A stretch of DNA of 64,000 bases from Impatiens glandulifera. Lineage: Eukaryota > Streptophyta > Magnoliopsida > Ericales > Balsaminaceae. The stretch lies in the NCBI RefSeq assembly GCF_907164915.1, contig NC_061870.1:5484273-5548272 (forward strand). The letters run 5' to 3'. The position numbers were made by a program, and so were the translations under genes. The notes below the pieces were generated by a model that did no database searches, was not told where the DNA came from, and was given only the letters and a program-made list of their open reading frames with translations. Positions 11,001-22,298 of this stretch are shown piece by piece (the stretch's first letter is position 1; every line of letters begins with the position of its first letter).

Positions 11001-11319
11001 CCACCGTGTATCCGGCATCACACATCTGACTAATACTAAGTAGATTAAAACGTAGGTTTTCAACTAAGAGTACATTATCAATAGTTAGGTTACCATGGAC
11101 AATCTTACCCTTGCCCACAGTCTTACCCTTTGAGTTGTCACCGAAGGTAATTGGAGCACCGGTTACTGATCTGATGTCGATTATCAAATTGCTATTTCCG
11201 GTCATGTGCCTGGAGCAACCGCTGTCCAAGAACCATTCGGAGTTTCCTAGACGTTTCTTTGGATCCTGCAAAATATACATATTTACAAATGTTTGGTACC
11301 CACATTTACTTGGGTCCAC
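8044..11319 (-). pseudogene. Element B pol: protease-integrase-reverse transcriptase-RNase H, one in-frame TAG
   Basis: Polyprotein of Ty1/Copia order. Protease has the active-site triad D32-S-G in a [13 protein letters not shown] context. Integrase has the zinc-binding HHCC motif starting at H158 and the catalytic triad D223, D286, E322 with D and E 36 residues apart. Reverse transcriptase has [22 protein letters not shown] and YVDD at 771-774. RNase H has SDADYAGC and [12 protein letters not shown] at 8335-8337 replaces a CAG codon kept in D2, cutting off the last about 97 residues, after which the frame stays open to TAA at 8044-8046. The pol frame is +1 to gag and opens only about 20 nt before the gag stop; the first start-like codon is GTG at 11319, so translation probably depends on recoding. 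Confidence 0.92.
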
Positions 11320-13147
11320 ATGCGATTAGTCCCTTAGGTACCCAAACCTTGATGAACCGGACAGTTTTCTTTGCTAGGGTTTTAACTGTCCTTTTGGCAC
11401 TCGGTCTCGTGTATTTCGGTTTTCCTTCAGATAACCTAAATGGAAATGATCTTTGAATCGGTAATCTATAGTTTGACCTACGTGGCTCGGGAAAGTCTTT
11501 CTTATATTTGAGGATTTCTGCTTTCCTTTTCTCAAGGTCAAGCCATGAGTCGGTTGGGCCAACATAGTCGTATTTTAGCTTCTCTTCCCTATAATATGCG
11601 GTTTCCTCTTCTTCGGCTGTCCAGGTGCTCTTAAGAAATTTTATAAAGGATAGGTTTCCTTTTGTGAGTCTTGATTTCTCTATAGATTTTCGATCTTTAG
11701 AGCTATTCCCTGTGTATCCTAGACCACGCTTACAACGAGGATGCCTATAGTGTTTATTCATATCCTTTACTATATCGCTAGATCTCTTATAGGCGGCCAT
11801 TGTATATTGGAATCGGGCATTCTCTTCCTCGGTTAGCTCTCTGGTCGGTTCACTAGGTTGTTCGATCTTGGGATTTAACTCGGTTTCTAGGGTGTGAGTA
11901 TCATCAGGTTGTATGACTTCTGGTTCGGTTATGACAGATATCTCTGGTTCTATTGGGATCGGTACTATAGGATCGGTCTTGATGTTGAGGTGTTTAGGTA
12001 ACATGGTCAATAGGTTCTTATATTCTTCTACCATGTCATTTAATGCTTCATATAACTCATCTTTAGTAAATTCATCATAGGGAGAGTCGAATACCTGTTC
12101 CTCATTTGCCATAAGGCACGTGAGTTCATCGTCACTGTCACTACGAGCCCACAAACTTCCTCCATCGTCGGCTATCAGTGCTTTTGGCACTTCACTTCCC
12201 TCACCGGCTTGTTGATAATTGTTTCTGTCATTTTGATATTCCGGTTTCTGGGTATCCCTCCTTGGTTTCCTGCATTCCCACTTAAAGTGTCCCATACAGT
12301 TACAGTTATAGCATCTTACATTGGATTTGTCACCATAGTAGTTGTTTGTCGGTTGGCTCCTTTTCATGAACCTTCCAAACTTCTGTGCGAGCATGGCCAT
12401 GGCGTCCTCAGTAAACTGTTCGGCTGTTCTGATAGGTGCGGGTGCAGGAACCGGTATCGGTGCAGGTGTGGGTACAGAAGCAGGTACAGCCGGTTCTGTA
12501 GATGTGAATAATGCTCTGGTTGATGTTGAGGCCGAGACTTCCTCTTCGGTTCTGGATTTCATTTCGAACTCGTATGCCTTAAGATCTTCGAATACATCGT
12601 ATAATTTCATCTTACGTAGGCTCTTTGATTCCCTCATTACCATTGTTTTTATATCCCAGGCACTTGGAAGAGATCTCAAAACCTTCATAATGACCTCTTT
12701 GTTGTCATACTTCTTGCCCAGAGTTGCTAATTCATCTAACACACCAGTGAACCGGTCACTGTATTCCTTCATCGTTTCTCCTGGTTTCATTTTGATGCTT
12801 TCGAACTTCTGTGTAGCTACCATCATCTTGTTCTCCTTTGTTCTTTCATTTCCCTCAAAGATCTGGATAACTGTGTTCCATGTCTCCTTCGCGGTTTTGC
12901 AATCTCTGATCTTGCAGTATGTATTTCTGTCCACGCTGTTGGAGATTCGGTTTCTTGCATGGTTGTCCAGATTGTTCCTTCTCCTATCTTCAGCCGTCCA
13001 TTCTTTTCTATCTTTATCAATAATTATCGGTCCTTCGGTCAGAATAGACTCCATTTCATCATCCAAGGTGACTAGATGTAGGTGCATGCGTGCCTTCCAG
13101 TTGGCAAAGTCATCACCTTCTAGCATTGGAGGCCTATCTTGATACAT
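11306..13147 (-). CDS. Element B Gag (613 aa)
   Basis: Nucleocapsid/capsid protein of a Ty1/Copia element, expected to assemble particles in the cytoplasm and bind element RNA. The first about 200 residues are the helical capsid-type region seen in plant Copia Gag ([36 protein letters not shown]). A proline/alanine-rich linker follows (about 225-250). A CCHC zinc knuckle CX2CX4HX4C spans residues 279-292 with all four ligands intact, unlike the copies in D, F and G. The C-terminal part is charged and ends with [15 protein letters not shown], a segment typical of the gag-pol junction. The ATG at 13147 lies 26 bases downstream of the primer site. The stop TAA (11306-11308) falls inside the overlap with pol. 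Confidence 0.9.
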   Translation of the reverse strand: MYQDRPPMLEGDDFANWKARMHLHLVTLDDEMESILTEGPIIIDKDRKEWTAEDRRRNNLDNHARNRISNSVDRNTYCKIRDCKTAKETWNTVIQIFEGNERTKENKMMVATQKFESIKMKPGETMKEYSDRFTGVLDELATLGKKYDNKEVIMKVLRSLPSAWDIKTMVMRESKSLRKMKLYDVFEDLKAYEFEMKSRTEEEVSASTSTRALFTSTEPAVPASVPTPAPIPVPAPAPIRTAEQFTEDAMAMLAQKFGRFMKRSQPTNNYYGDKSNVRCYNCNCMGHFKWECRKPRRDTQKPEYQNDRNNYQQAGEGSEVPKALIADDGGSLWARSDSDDELTCLMANEEQVFDSPYDEFTKDELYEALNDMVEEYKNLLTMLPKHLNIKTDPIVPIPIEPEISVITEPEVIQPDDTHTLETELNPKIEQPSEPTRELTEEENARFQYTMAAYKRSSDIVKDMNKHYRHPRCKRGLGYTGNSSKDRKSIEKSRLTKGNLSFIKFLKSTWTAEEEETAYYREEKLKYDYVGPTDSWLDLEKRKAEILKYKKDFPEPRRSNYRLPIQRSFPFRLSEGKPKYTRPSAKRTVKTLAKKTVRFIKVWVPKGLIACGPK

Positions 13148-13172
13148 GCTTGCTTGAGTATTGAAACTAACT

Positions 13173-13184
13173 GCTCTGATACCA
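13173..13184 (-). other. Primer binding site of element B (tRNA-Met)
   Basis: The minus strand reads TGGTATCAGAGC, complementary to the 3' end of initiator tRNA-Met, two bases from the LTR. Confidence 0.93.
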
Positions 13185-13186
13185 AT

Positions 13187-14481
13187 TGTTAGGATCTAGG
13201 TCGCCGCTGGTGGACCGGGGGTTGGACCGGTTAGCGGTTCTCACTCGTAGGGTGGTGGTTAATCCGGTTAGAGATTAACACCGGGGTTTCAATACTACAC
13301 AACCTGTCACAAACCCTTGAACTAGGTTCAAGCGCGGAAGAGGTTTGCTTTTAGGTTGAAGCGGTACACGTGTATGATAGGAGGAATCGGTTTCGGATGA
13401 TGGAGATTTGAAGAATGGTGGGTCGGTTTCGGTTATCTGGATATTCGGTATGGTCAGTATGGAGTCGGTTTGGAGCAGTGTGGATAGGTTAGTCGGTTAT
13501 GTAATGAAGCCAACAGAAAGTAAATAACACAAGAGATTTTATGGATGTTCGGAGATAAAACTCCTACGTCACCCCTTCCTCTCGAAGCCGCGAGAAGGAT
13601 ATTCACTAAGGAATACAAATACAATCCGATCGAGACTTATTTTCTGCTCGATAACACTCTTACAATTCACACCGAAATTGTAGAACACACTTAGAATTTA
13701 GCACTTAGGCTTTCTTAGAATACCACACTGTTATTACTTGTAGTAAATGCTCTCAACGCTTCACTTGTCTCACTTAATGTCCCGCTTAGTAACTCTTAGT
13801 AACTGCATTTACTCTTCTGCAACTGCCTCCTTTTATAGGTGAAATATGCCAACGGTCATATTTCGAAGCCTTGAATCTGATTGGCTGATCAGAGATGCAG
13901 TGATTCAGTGTCTCAGACCTGCCGGTCGTCTCAGACCTGGTATCCTGTTTCAGACCTGCCGGTCTGTAAGGCAAACCTGCTGGGTTTGTCTTTTACTTGA
14001 TATAGACACTGTCTGCTTGGACAGTTGTCTGTACTTTGAAGATTTCCTTTCTGGTTTATCCCGAAGTAGAAGGATCCGGTAGTACTGTTTTCTGCAGCCT
14101 ACAGTCTTTCCTCAGACTTGCATGGATATGGAAGTATTCAGTCTGTTTCTTTGGTATCATTCTCAACAGATACCCAAAGTGTCTTCTTGTACTTGTCGGC
14201 CTCTTGACTTGGCCGAATGTCTTTTGGTAGTGAAGTAACCGGACTTCTTCCGGTTATGCTTGCCTTATGGATTGATCGGCTGTATGATGGTTCCGGTTTT
14301 GAGCTTTGGCCGATCCTTCCTCTGTGCGGTCATGTACCGAATACTCTTGATCGGTTTGGTAGCTTGACCGGTTCGGTTTCTTCAGTTGGTTTTCTTTTGT
14401 TCATCCGGTCCGGTTTCTTGTTCCTGCATGGGAAGTTTGTTTAAGTTAGGTTTATTCGAACCGGTATGAATTTATCTAACA
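13187..14481 (-). repeat. 5' LTR of element B
   Basis: 1295 bp, beginning TGTTAGGATC and ending ATCTAACA in window orientation, followed by the target duplication ATTAA. It is nearly identical to the 3' LTR. It contains the transcription start region: CCAAT box, CAACGG inverted repeat and TATA box. Confidence 0.93.
13829..13866 (-). promoter_or_regulatory. LTR promoter of element B: TATA box with flanking CAACGG inverted repeat
   Basis: On the minus strand the TATA box reads CTATAAAAGG (13829-13838). Directly upstream is an inverted repeat with arms GAAATATG / CATATTTC around CCAACGGT (13841-13864). The CCAAT box on the minus strand (ATTGG in the window, at about 13877) is further upstream. 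The arrangement is kept in all B-family LTRs of the window. Confidence 0.75.
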
Positions 14482-14486
14482 ATTAA

Positions 14487-15312
14487 TAATATTAACAAAC
14501 TCATGTAAGTTATCTTACAAATTAACAACATTTTGTTAATTGGTCATCAAAGCATTTAAGATAAATTAATTTAAATTAATTGATTCAAATTATATATTTG
14601 GATCAAATCTCACTCTTTAATTCGCGTTTGAATTTCATGTGAAGTTAATTTGATTTTATTATCCATATTCTAATTTCCATTTATTAATGGAATTTGTAGA
14701 ACTGGTTTAAAAACTTTCTAACATATTCTAGCAATTTAATTTGCACCATTTGATAGTTCATTATCCAAATTTTATTTAGCTTTAACAGTCACCTACTCAT
14801 TTATATTTTGAATTTATTGATAATAGGATTTCTCCAAAGCATGCGATTGATTATCAATTCTTCCTCATCAATCTTTTATTGTGTATTATACCCATAACTT
14901 TTAAAGAATATGTCTCACAACAACCAATCAAACTTGATTCAAACTAGACTTATTTTCTTGTGTAAATATCTCAAACTAACTTTTATTCTAGCAATAATTT
15001 AAGAAAACCTTAACCGATAATATTTTTGCCTTAATCGGTTGGAGAAGGCTTTTATCACGACGACGATTTAGAATTCAGTTAGGGAAGGCCTTTCCCACAA
15101 CGACGACAATTTAGCCTTTGGATGTACTGATTGGGAGAAGGTAAAATATAAAATAATAGGGGATGGTTGGGAGGGATGAAAGAGTAAAACTTTCAAAGAA
15201 AGAGGGGATGATTAGGAGAGATGAAAAGGTAAAAATTAAAAGAATGAGGGAATGAAATTATAGGTAAGGGAAAATAAATATTAATTTATTTTTCTTATAC
15301 TTTGTTTGAATG
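14487..15312. other. AT-rich intergenic sequence between elements B and H
   Basis: No gene recognised. A GACGACGA-containing duplicated phrase (AAGGC-TTT-CACRACGACGA) occurs twice at about 15040-15110. This continues the locus that was split by element B. Confidence 0.5.
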
Positions 15313-15317
15313 AAATG

Positions 15318-15607
15318 TGTAACTAAGTCACCATCAGGACTTCAATGATCGAATCGTGAAGAAGCTTATTAGAAAAGTGAATAAAAATTTTAGAGAGAGA
15401 AACAAACTTGAATGAAATTCTTTCAATTGAGCTTGTGAAATAAAGATACGATTATAACTTATATATAGTTAAACAAAATCTAGACATTAAATAAGAGACT
15501 TGAAGAGTCTCATTTATGAGAGATAATTCCAAGAGACTTGGATAATTAAGAGACTCTTGCATAATGAAAAGACAAATTTATTATTATTATCACTTTAGTT
15601 TCTAACA
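15318..15607 (-). repeat. 3' LTR of element H (290 bp)
   Basis: TGTAAC...CTAACA. The interior side reads CACCTTAAGGGTAG on the minus strand, a weak polypurine tract. The right-hand copy shares the start (AAGTCAC.ATCAGGACTT) and the end (TCACTTTAGTTTCTAACA). Confidence 0.75.
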
Positions 15608-16640
15608 CTACCCTTAAGGTGATGTTTGATGAGCTTGTCCCAACTTCGGTCGTAGATCTTCGAAAGGACCTTTAGGAAGTGTTTTTTGAAGATATCAACA
15701 ACATTGTCTTCACTCCTTACTACAACCATCTCAATGATTCCCTCTAGTACTTTTCATAAATAAATTGATTCTTAAACTCAATTTATTTTGTTCTCGCATG
15801 AAGTCACTTTAATAACACTAAAATTATCTCCAAGGATAGGAATCGACTAATCAAACTTGATATGAAGATCCTCCAAGAGTCTACGAAGCCATATGCACTC
15901 ATATTTTGCGTGAGTTGATGCTTTGTATTGCGCTTTTGTCGTAGACAAAGATACCAATCCTTGCTTCCTAGTACTCTAAGATATGCTAGTGGTTCCATAA
16001 AGAAACAAAAACAAAAATATGAACCTTTAATCGTGTCAATCTCCAAAAAAGTCAATATCTACAAATCCTTGAAAGACAATTTTATATCTTTCTCGTAGAG
16101 TAGACCTATGTCTAGTGAGATGTTAATAGACTTCAGAATATTCTTCGCTTCCTTAAGGTGTGGTTTCATTTACTCCTAGATGTATTGACTCACCATTCTA
16201 ACTGCACAAGAAATGTCAGTCCTTATTATAGTCAAATAAATCAGATTCTAACAAGAGGACGATAAAGATAAGGATATGGTAGTCATGTTCCTTCGTCTCG
16301 ACTAACTATGAGATTTACATTCAGAAGAGTTTAACTATTTTTTCTATCTGCCATACCAGGTTTCTTCATCTCAAAGCGAAGCGAAAGCTCATTTTATAGC
16401 CGAGCAACCTCATCATAGTTACTGGATGTCAAGATTATGTCATCCACATATAGAAGCAGAACCACCATTTATCCTTGATTATTCTTTATAAATAGACTTG
16501 AGTCGAATTTTGAAGTTTTGTACCCACAAAACTGAAGATATTCTACAATCTTTCCATACCAAGCACGTGGGGCTTGCTTTAATCTATATCGTTCCTTCTT
16601 AAGTCTAAAAAAAAATTAGTGACTATCCTTCTTATCTAAT
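15608..16640 (-). pseudogene. Element H pol remnant (reverse transcriptase and RNase H)
   Basis: On the minus strand, fragments of a Copia pol are readable in shifting frames: [13 protein letters not shown] at about 16555-16590, YVDDIILTSS at 16420-16450 with the YVDD catalytic motif, and an RNase H part with QGLVSLSTTKAQYKAS and ECIWLRRLLEDLH at about 15850-15960. Stops and frameshifts break it throughout. Order and strand agree with the LTR at the left being the 3' LTR. Confidence 0.8.
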
Positions 16641-16862
16641 CCATGTGAATGTTCCATATATATTAGGCGATCAATTTTGTTGAGTCAAATAAAATTGACT
16701 AAAATAAACTAAGGAAATAAGTTTATTCAATGCTTACATTATTTTGATGATTTATGTTAAACTTAGTTGTGATAAGACTAAGTCGTCTATTTGTTTTGTG
16801 CAGGCACAAATCTAAAAGACATTGCTACTTTAGACGCAGTCTAAAGTAGGCTATCTTAGTCA

Positions 16863-17445
16863 TCTTACGTAGTTATACGAGGACGTCTAACTCCTTTAGA
16901 CGTTGTCTAATGGGAAACATTGTTAGACGAGGATGTCTAACTCCTTTCGACATTGTCTAAAGGGAAATGTAGTTAGACGAGGATGTCTAACTCCTTTAAA
17001 CGATTTCTAAAGGGAAACGTAGTTAGACGAGGACATCTAACTCAATTAGATGTTGTCTAAAGGGAAACGTAGTTAGACAAGGACTTCTAACACCTTTAGA
17101 TGTTGTGTAAAGGGAAACGTAGTTATACGAGGACGTCTAATTCCTTTATACACTATCTAAAGGGAAACATAGTTAGACGAGGACGTATAACTATTTTAAA
17201 CACTATCTAAAGGGAAACGTAGTTAGACGAGGATGTTTGACTCTTTAGATGCAGTCTAAAGAGAAGCGTAATTAGACGAGGTCGTCTAACTCCTTTAGAC
17301 GCTGCCTAAAGAGAAGCGTAGTTAGACGAGGTCGTCTAACTCCTTTAGACGCTATCTAAAGGGAAGTGTAGTTAGACGAGGACGTCTAACTCCTTTAGAC
17401 GAGGATGTCTAACTCCTTTAGACGCGGTCTAAAGAAGAACGTCTG
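16863..17445 (+). repeat. Hairpin minisatellite in LTR F (about 50 bp unit, about 11-12 copies)
   Basis: Unit GTTAGACGAGGACGTCTAAC followed by CCTTTAGAC-gtt-GTCTAAAGG and a GGAAACGTA spacer. Both palindromes are kept in most copies. The first often contains GACGTC, the core of plant bZIP C-box sites. Confidence 0.9.
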
Positions 17446-17735
17446 ATGTCGTACTTTAGCAGCCGTCTGAAGAAAGCATCTCTCTAACCACGTTCACTTA
17501 GTTGTCTTCTCCTTCTGCCTTCATAAGTTTAACAAGCCAGCTAACTTTATTAAATGAATGAATGCAACGTACGCGAATATTTCTCGATTGCATTACCAGT
17601 ACAAGACAAGATTAGAGGATATTCAGTGCACTACGTGTTTGTTACGGCCACGATTCAAATATTTAGAGTCTGTTGTACTCTTGTACTATAGGAAGTCGTC
17701 CAATGGACACATGGCATGTGTCCACAAAGAATATT

Positions 17736-17765
17736 CGACCGTTGGTATACTTCAATTATAAATAG
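17736..17765 (+). promoter_or_regulatory. LTR promoter of element F
   Basis: TATAAATAG at 17757-17765, preceded by CGACCGTTGG at 17736-17745. The CCGTTGG (reverse CCAACGG) motif is also next to the TATA box of the unrelated-looking B-family LTRs. Confidence 0.65.
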
Positions 17766-18290
17766 AAGCCCAAAAACAACGGTCGAACAACTGCTCCAAC
17801 AACGGTCCTAACAACTCAAAAAGACTTATTGACTTTCTACTTCACACAATTCTCTCAAGCAAAATCTCTTACTATCTAAATGTAGCAGTGATTATATTGT
17901 AATATTGTCTTTTCTGTGAGAAACATCAGTATTGTAAGTTGAATAGAGATTATTTTGTTCAACAAAGAGTTAGCTAACTCAGTGAGTTGTATCTGATTCA
18001 AAGTCTTATTGGATATCCTTCCGGTTGTGGAAGAAAGGGTGACGTAGGAGTTTTATCTTCGAACATCCATAAATCTCCTTTTTTTTACTTTATGCCATTT
18101 GCATTCATTTGTCTAAAGCTTCAAATCCAACAAACAGTTCCGCACCTTAACCCGTTTCAAGAGTTTGTGAAAATTTGCGAAGAATAGAAATAGATACTAA
18201 TCCCTCACAAGATTATTATTAAATCGTTTATGGTAAGTTATTCATAATAGTCAGACCCTAGTCTCTATTAGTAACACCGATCCTAATAAG

Positions 18291-18302
18291 TGGTATCAGA
18301 GC
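18291..18302 (+). other. Primer binding site of element F (tRNA-Met)
   Basis: TGGTATCAGAGC, a full match to the initiator tRNA-Met site, immediately after the LTR. Confidence 0.92.
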
Positions 18303-18340
18303 CTCGTTTTCTATTCTCAAGCACCAACATCATCTGAATC

Positions 18341-20491
18341 ATGTTTATGGTTGTCACCAACAAGGTTCCCATGTTCTCAAAGGAAAACTATGTCGTGTGG
18401 AAAGCGAGAGTCCACTCTCATCTAGCCACCATAGATGATGACATGTGTCTTATCATCACCGAAGGTCCGATAAATATTGAGATGGACAGATCTGAGTAGA
18501 CTAGTGAAGACAAGAGGAAGAACAACCTCGACAACATGGCCAAACTTATCTTGTACAAAACTCTAGATGACATGTTCAACTACATCATATCATGCAACTC
18601 TGTCACAAAATTTTTGGAGAGGTTGACTCAACTCTGTGAGGGAAATGAGAAAACCAAAGAGAACAAAATCATGGTTGCCAAGCAGCAGTTTGATAACATC
18701 AAGATGCGTCCTAGAGAGACAATGACTGAATTCTATGGGAGATTCAGAAAGATTATCACCACTCTTTCCACCTTTGGCAAGACTTACAACAATAGAGAGT
18801 TTGCAATCAAAGTCATGCATGCTCTGCCCAGGGAGTGGGATATCAAGACAATGGCAATGAGGGAGTCTAAAGATCTCAACAATATAGAGCTCTTTGACTT
18901 TCTAGTCAATCTAAAGGCCTATGAGTTTGAGATAAACTCTAAGAATGAAGAGGAGATTTCCACATCTGTTATTGCAACCAAGGCATTGGTGACTGCTGAG
19001 GAGCCACCCGCTGCCACTAATGTGAAGACTACTATAGAGCAGATCATCAACAATTCCATAGCTCTCTCCGTGAAAAAATTCGGAAAATTCATGAAGAAGA
19101 GCAATCCTTACTCAAGCTTTTTAAATAATAACAATGATGATAAGAATAACTATAAGGCTAACTTAAAGTGTTTTAACTATGATAAACTAGGACACTTCAA
19201 GTCAGAGTACAGGAACCTCGGGTGAGATGAGAAGAAGAGGACAACAAGAATGAGCTGAAGGCTATCATGATAGCTGAAAGAAAAGCCAAGTGGGCCTAAA
19301 GCGACTCAGATTATACATCATCCATTGATAGTGATGATGAAGAGGTCAACTGCTTCATGGAAGTAGCATAGAGGTATTTGACCTCTCATTTGAAAATTTT
19401 ACAAGAGATGAATTAAGTGTTGTACTCAATGACATGGTCATTGAGTACAAGAAGTTGTCAGACTCTTGTAATGAAATGAGAATGAAATATGAAACTGATA
19501 ACTCTTATTCATCTCAACCTTCTGAATCAAAAGTTTTTGAAAACAATGTAGTCGAGCTCTCATCTGTGAATGAAAAGCTCAAGAAAAATGTTCAAACATT
19601 GTTTTCTGAAAATCAACGTTTGACATATGTGGTTAGTTCTTTGACAAAGTCTAGAGATGCATTCATACAGCAAATAAGTGTTCTGAGGCCTGCCGGATGC
19701 ATATCTGATTTAGGATTTGACAATGCCAACCTAGACCATTCGTCAAAGAAGTTAAACTCAGTCGAAGACAAGCTTAATACTATAAGTTTATCAGTTGTAA
19801 TTCACTGATCAAGGGACTGATCCAAATTGTGAAGACTTAACCTTAAAGGATGAGATTATTTATGTCAAGCCAACTGTAAGTTGACTAAAACCGAGGAATG
19901 AAGCAGCTAGTAAGTCTGGAGAAACAAAACCTAACAAGAAGTTAAGGAGTTTTAAACAAAAACCATCATCTATGTTAACAAATCAGCTAGTAGAAAGAAG
20001 ATATCTGCTAAGCCTAAATCATACACACTAATCACAACACAACATGGGAATCCATCAGGATAACTCAAATATGGATTCCTAAGGGACTGATTGACTGAGG
20101 ACCCAAGTGAATGTGGGTACGAAAAAGTTGTAAGTATGTATTTGTGTAGGTACAATAGATAATCTGCTTAGAAGAATTGGTATGGTATCTATACAGTGGA
20201 TGTTCCAGACACATGAACTGAGATAAACGGCTTCTAACTGAAGTTACGAATTGCTTAGGGCCTAATATCACGTTTGGTGACAATAGCAAGAGTAAGACCA
20301 TTGATAAGGGTAAGATTATCCATGGTAATTTAACCATTAATAATTTGCTACATGCTAAAAAACTGTGTTATAATTTGATTAGTATAAACCAATTATGTGA
20401 TTATGGATTCTCTGTTGATTTTCAAACGCATGCATGTCTGATTAAGGATCAATAGGGTAACATTCTGCTGACCAGAAGTAGAGTAGGAAAC
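18341..20491 (+). pseudogene. Element F gag and start of pol, decayed and truncated
   Basis: Starts at ATG 18341 (MFMVVTNKVPMF). A TAG at 18497-18499 replaces the Trp codon of RSEWTSEDK. The frame reopens for 18536-19225 with the capsid region and a knuckle in which two Cys are Tyr (CFNYDKLGHFKSEY). TAA at 19297-19299 replaces the Gln codon kept in G. A further Gag part (19434-19808) is coiled-coil-like (NEKLKKNVQTLFSENQRL). From about 20100 the start of protease/integrase is readable (FGDNSKSKTIDKGKIIHGN, then NQLCDYGFSVDFQ) and it ends abruptly at 20491, where the LTR of G begins. No integrase core, RT or 3' LTR remains. Confidence 0.85.
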
Positions 20492-22245
20492 TGTTGGGAA
20501 AAATTAAAACAAATAAAGAAATAAAGTTAATTAAGAAATAAATAGTTTAATTAACTTTAAAAGAATATAAAATATTGTTATGGTTTGGAACATAATTTTG
20601 ATGATGTTATTATGATCAAGATAAGTTGTTTTTTTTGTGTAGGCGCATATCTAAAAGACTTTTCTATTTCAAACGTGGTCTGAAGTAGGTTGTCTTAGAC
20701 GTCAAACGTAGTTAGACGAGTTAGTCTAACTATTTTAGACGTTGTCTAATGGGAAACATAGTTAGACGAGGTAGTCTAACTCTTTTAGACGCGGTCTAAA
20801 GGGAAGCATAGTTAGACAAGGAAGTCTAACTCCTTTAGACGCTGTCTAAAAGGAAGCGTGATTAGACGAGGTATTCTAACTCCTTTAGACGCTATTTAAA
20901 GGGAAGCGTAGTTAAATGAGGTAGTCTAACTCCTTTAGACGAGGTAGTCTAACTCCTTTAGACGCTATTTAACGGGAAGCGTAGTTACAAGAGGTAGTTT
21001 AACTCCTTTAGACATTGTCTAAAGGGAAGCGTAGTTAGACGAGGTAGTCTAACTCCTTTAGACATTGTCTAAAGGAAAGCGTAGTTAGACGAGGTAGTCT
21101 AACTCCTTTAGACGTTGTCTATAGGGAAGCATAGTTAGACGAGGTCGTCTAACTCCTTTAAACCTTGTCTAAAGGGAAACGTAGTTAGACGAGGTAGTTT
21201 AACTCCTTTAGACGTTGTCTAAAGGAAAGTGTAGTTAGACGAGGACGTCTAATTCCTTTAGACGTTGTCTAAAGGGAAGCGTAGTTAGACGAGGTTGTCT
21301 ACCTCCTTTAGGCACGATCAAAAGGGATGCGTAGTTAAACGAGGACGTCTAACTCCTTTAGACAATGTCTAAAGGGAAGCATTGTTAGACGAGAATGTCT
21401 AACTCCTTTAGACATTGTCTAAAGAGGAACGTTTGATGCCTTGATTTAGCATATGTGTGAAGGAAGCATCCATCTAACCACGATGACTTGGCTGTCTGCT
21501 CCATTTCTTTCAGCATTATGACAAGCCAGCTAATTCCATTGAATGAATAATTGCCATGTACGCTGATATCTCTCAATTACCTTTCCAGTACTAGACAAGA
21601 TAAGAGGATATTCAACGCACTATCTATTTGGTATGGCCACGATCCTAATTCTCATAGCTTGTTGTACTCTCGGAGACCGTCCAACGGACACATGCCACGT
21701 GTCTACAAAGAATATTCAACCATTGGTATACTTCAACCATTAATAGAAGCTAAAGTACAATGGTCGAACGGTCCGAAAAACTTACTATTGAATAACTATT
21801 TATCATACACAAGGATCATTATATATCTGTCTAACTGTGAGAAAATATTAATCATATACTGTCTTTTCTGTGAGAAACCTCAGTGTTGTAAGTTGAACAG
21901 AGGCTGTTCTGTTCAACAAAGAGTTAGCTAGCTCAGGGTGTTATATTTGATTCAAAGTCTTTAGTGGATATCCTTCCGGTTGTGGAAGAAGGGGTGACGT
22001 AGGAGTTTGATCTTCCAACATCCATAAAACTCCTTGTGTTCTTTACTTTCTGTCATCTGCATTCGGTTGTCTAAAGCTTCAAATCCAACAAATATTTCTG
22101 CACTTCAATTTGTTTCAAGTGTTTGGAAGATTTGAGAAGAATAGAAACATATATTAATCCCTAATAGGATTATTATCGAATCGTTTAACGTAAACTGTTA
22201 ACAATAGACAGACTCTAGTCTCTATTGGTATCACTAATCCCAACA
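20492..22245 (+). repeat. 5' LTR of Copia element G (about 1.75 kb)
   Basis: TGTTGGGAAA...CCCAACA followed by AG and a primer site. Family of A and F. The promoter region is degenerate here (ATTCAACCATTGGTATAC, no clean TATA box). The shared GGTGACGTAGGAG block lies at about 21992. Confidence 0.85.
20693..21432 (+). repeat. Hairpin minisatellite in 5' LTR of G (50 bp unit, about 15 copies)
   Basis: Regular 50 bp unit: GTAGTTAGACGAGGTAGTCT, AACTCCTTTAGACGTTGTCT, AAAGGGAAGC. Each unit holds two palindromes as in F. Confidence 0.92.
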
Positions 22246-22247
22246 AG

Positions 22248-22258
22248 TGGTATCAGAA
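22248..22258 (+). other. Primer binding site of element G
   Basis: TGGTATCAGAA, one mismatch from the tRNA-Met site within 11 bases. Confidence 0.8.
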
Positions 22259-22298
22259 TCTTGTTTTCTATTCTCAAGCACCAAAAAGAATCTGAATC

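Larger units (their letters stand above)
3349..14481 (-). mobile_element. Element B: complete Sirevirus-like Ty1/Copia retrotransposon
   Basis: This 11.1 kb element has two LTRs of 1295 bp each (3349-4643 and 13187-14481), a 5 bp target duplication ATTAA at 3344-3348 and 14482-14486, a tRNA-Met primer site, a polypurine tract, gag, pol and further ORFs between pol and the 3' LTR. The order PR-IN-RT-RH identifies Ty1/Copia. The extra ORF region after pol and the repeated polypurine tract are what is known from Sireviruses (SIRE1-like elements). The LTRs differ at about four positions by eye, so insertion was recent. The copy carries two in-frame TAG codons and an env-region deletion, so it is probably not autonomous now. 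Confidence 0.93.
16678..18288 (+). repeat. 5' LTR of Copia element F (about 1.6 kb)
   Basis: Starts TGTTGAGTCAA and ends GATCCTAATA two bases before a primer site. Its outer part matches element A's LTR. It holds a hairpin minisatellite (16863-17445), a TATA box (17757-17765), and the shared GGTGACGTAGGAGTTTTATC block at about 18039. Confidence 0.85.

Noticed and set aside
11265..11312. Intron at the gag-pol junction of element B (GTAAAT ... TTTTGCAG)
   Set aside because: Splice-like signals exist, but the interval would be under 50 bp, too short for a plant intron, and the canonical joint does not restore the pol frame. Kept only as an alternative to test against recoding.
12342..13142. Long plus-strand open frame (266 aa) opposite gag of element B, and similar antisense frames at 48988-49596 and 60862-61470
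   Set aside because: Antisense shadows of the gag coding sequence; the same frames appear wherever gag appears and have no domain.
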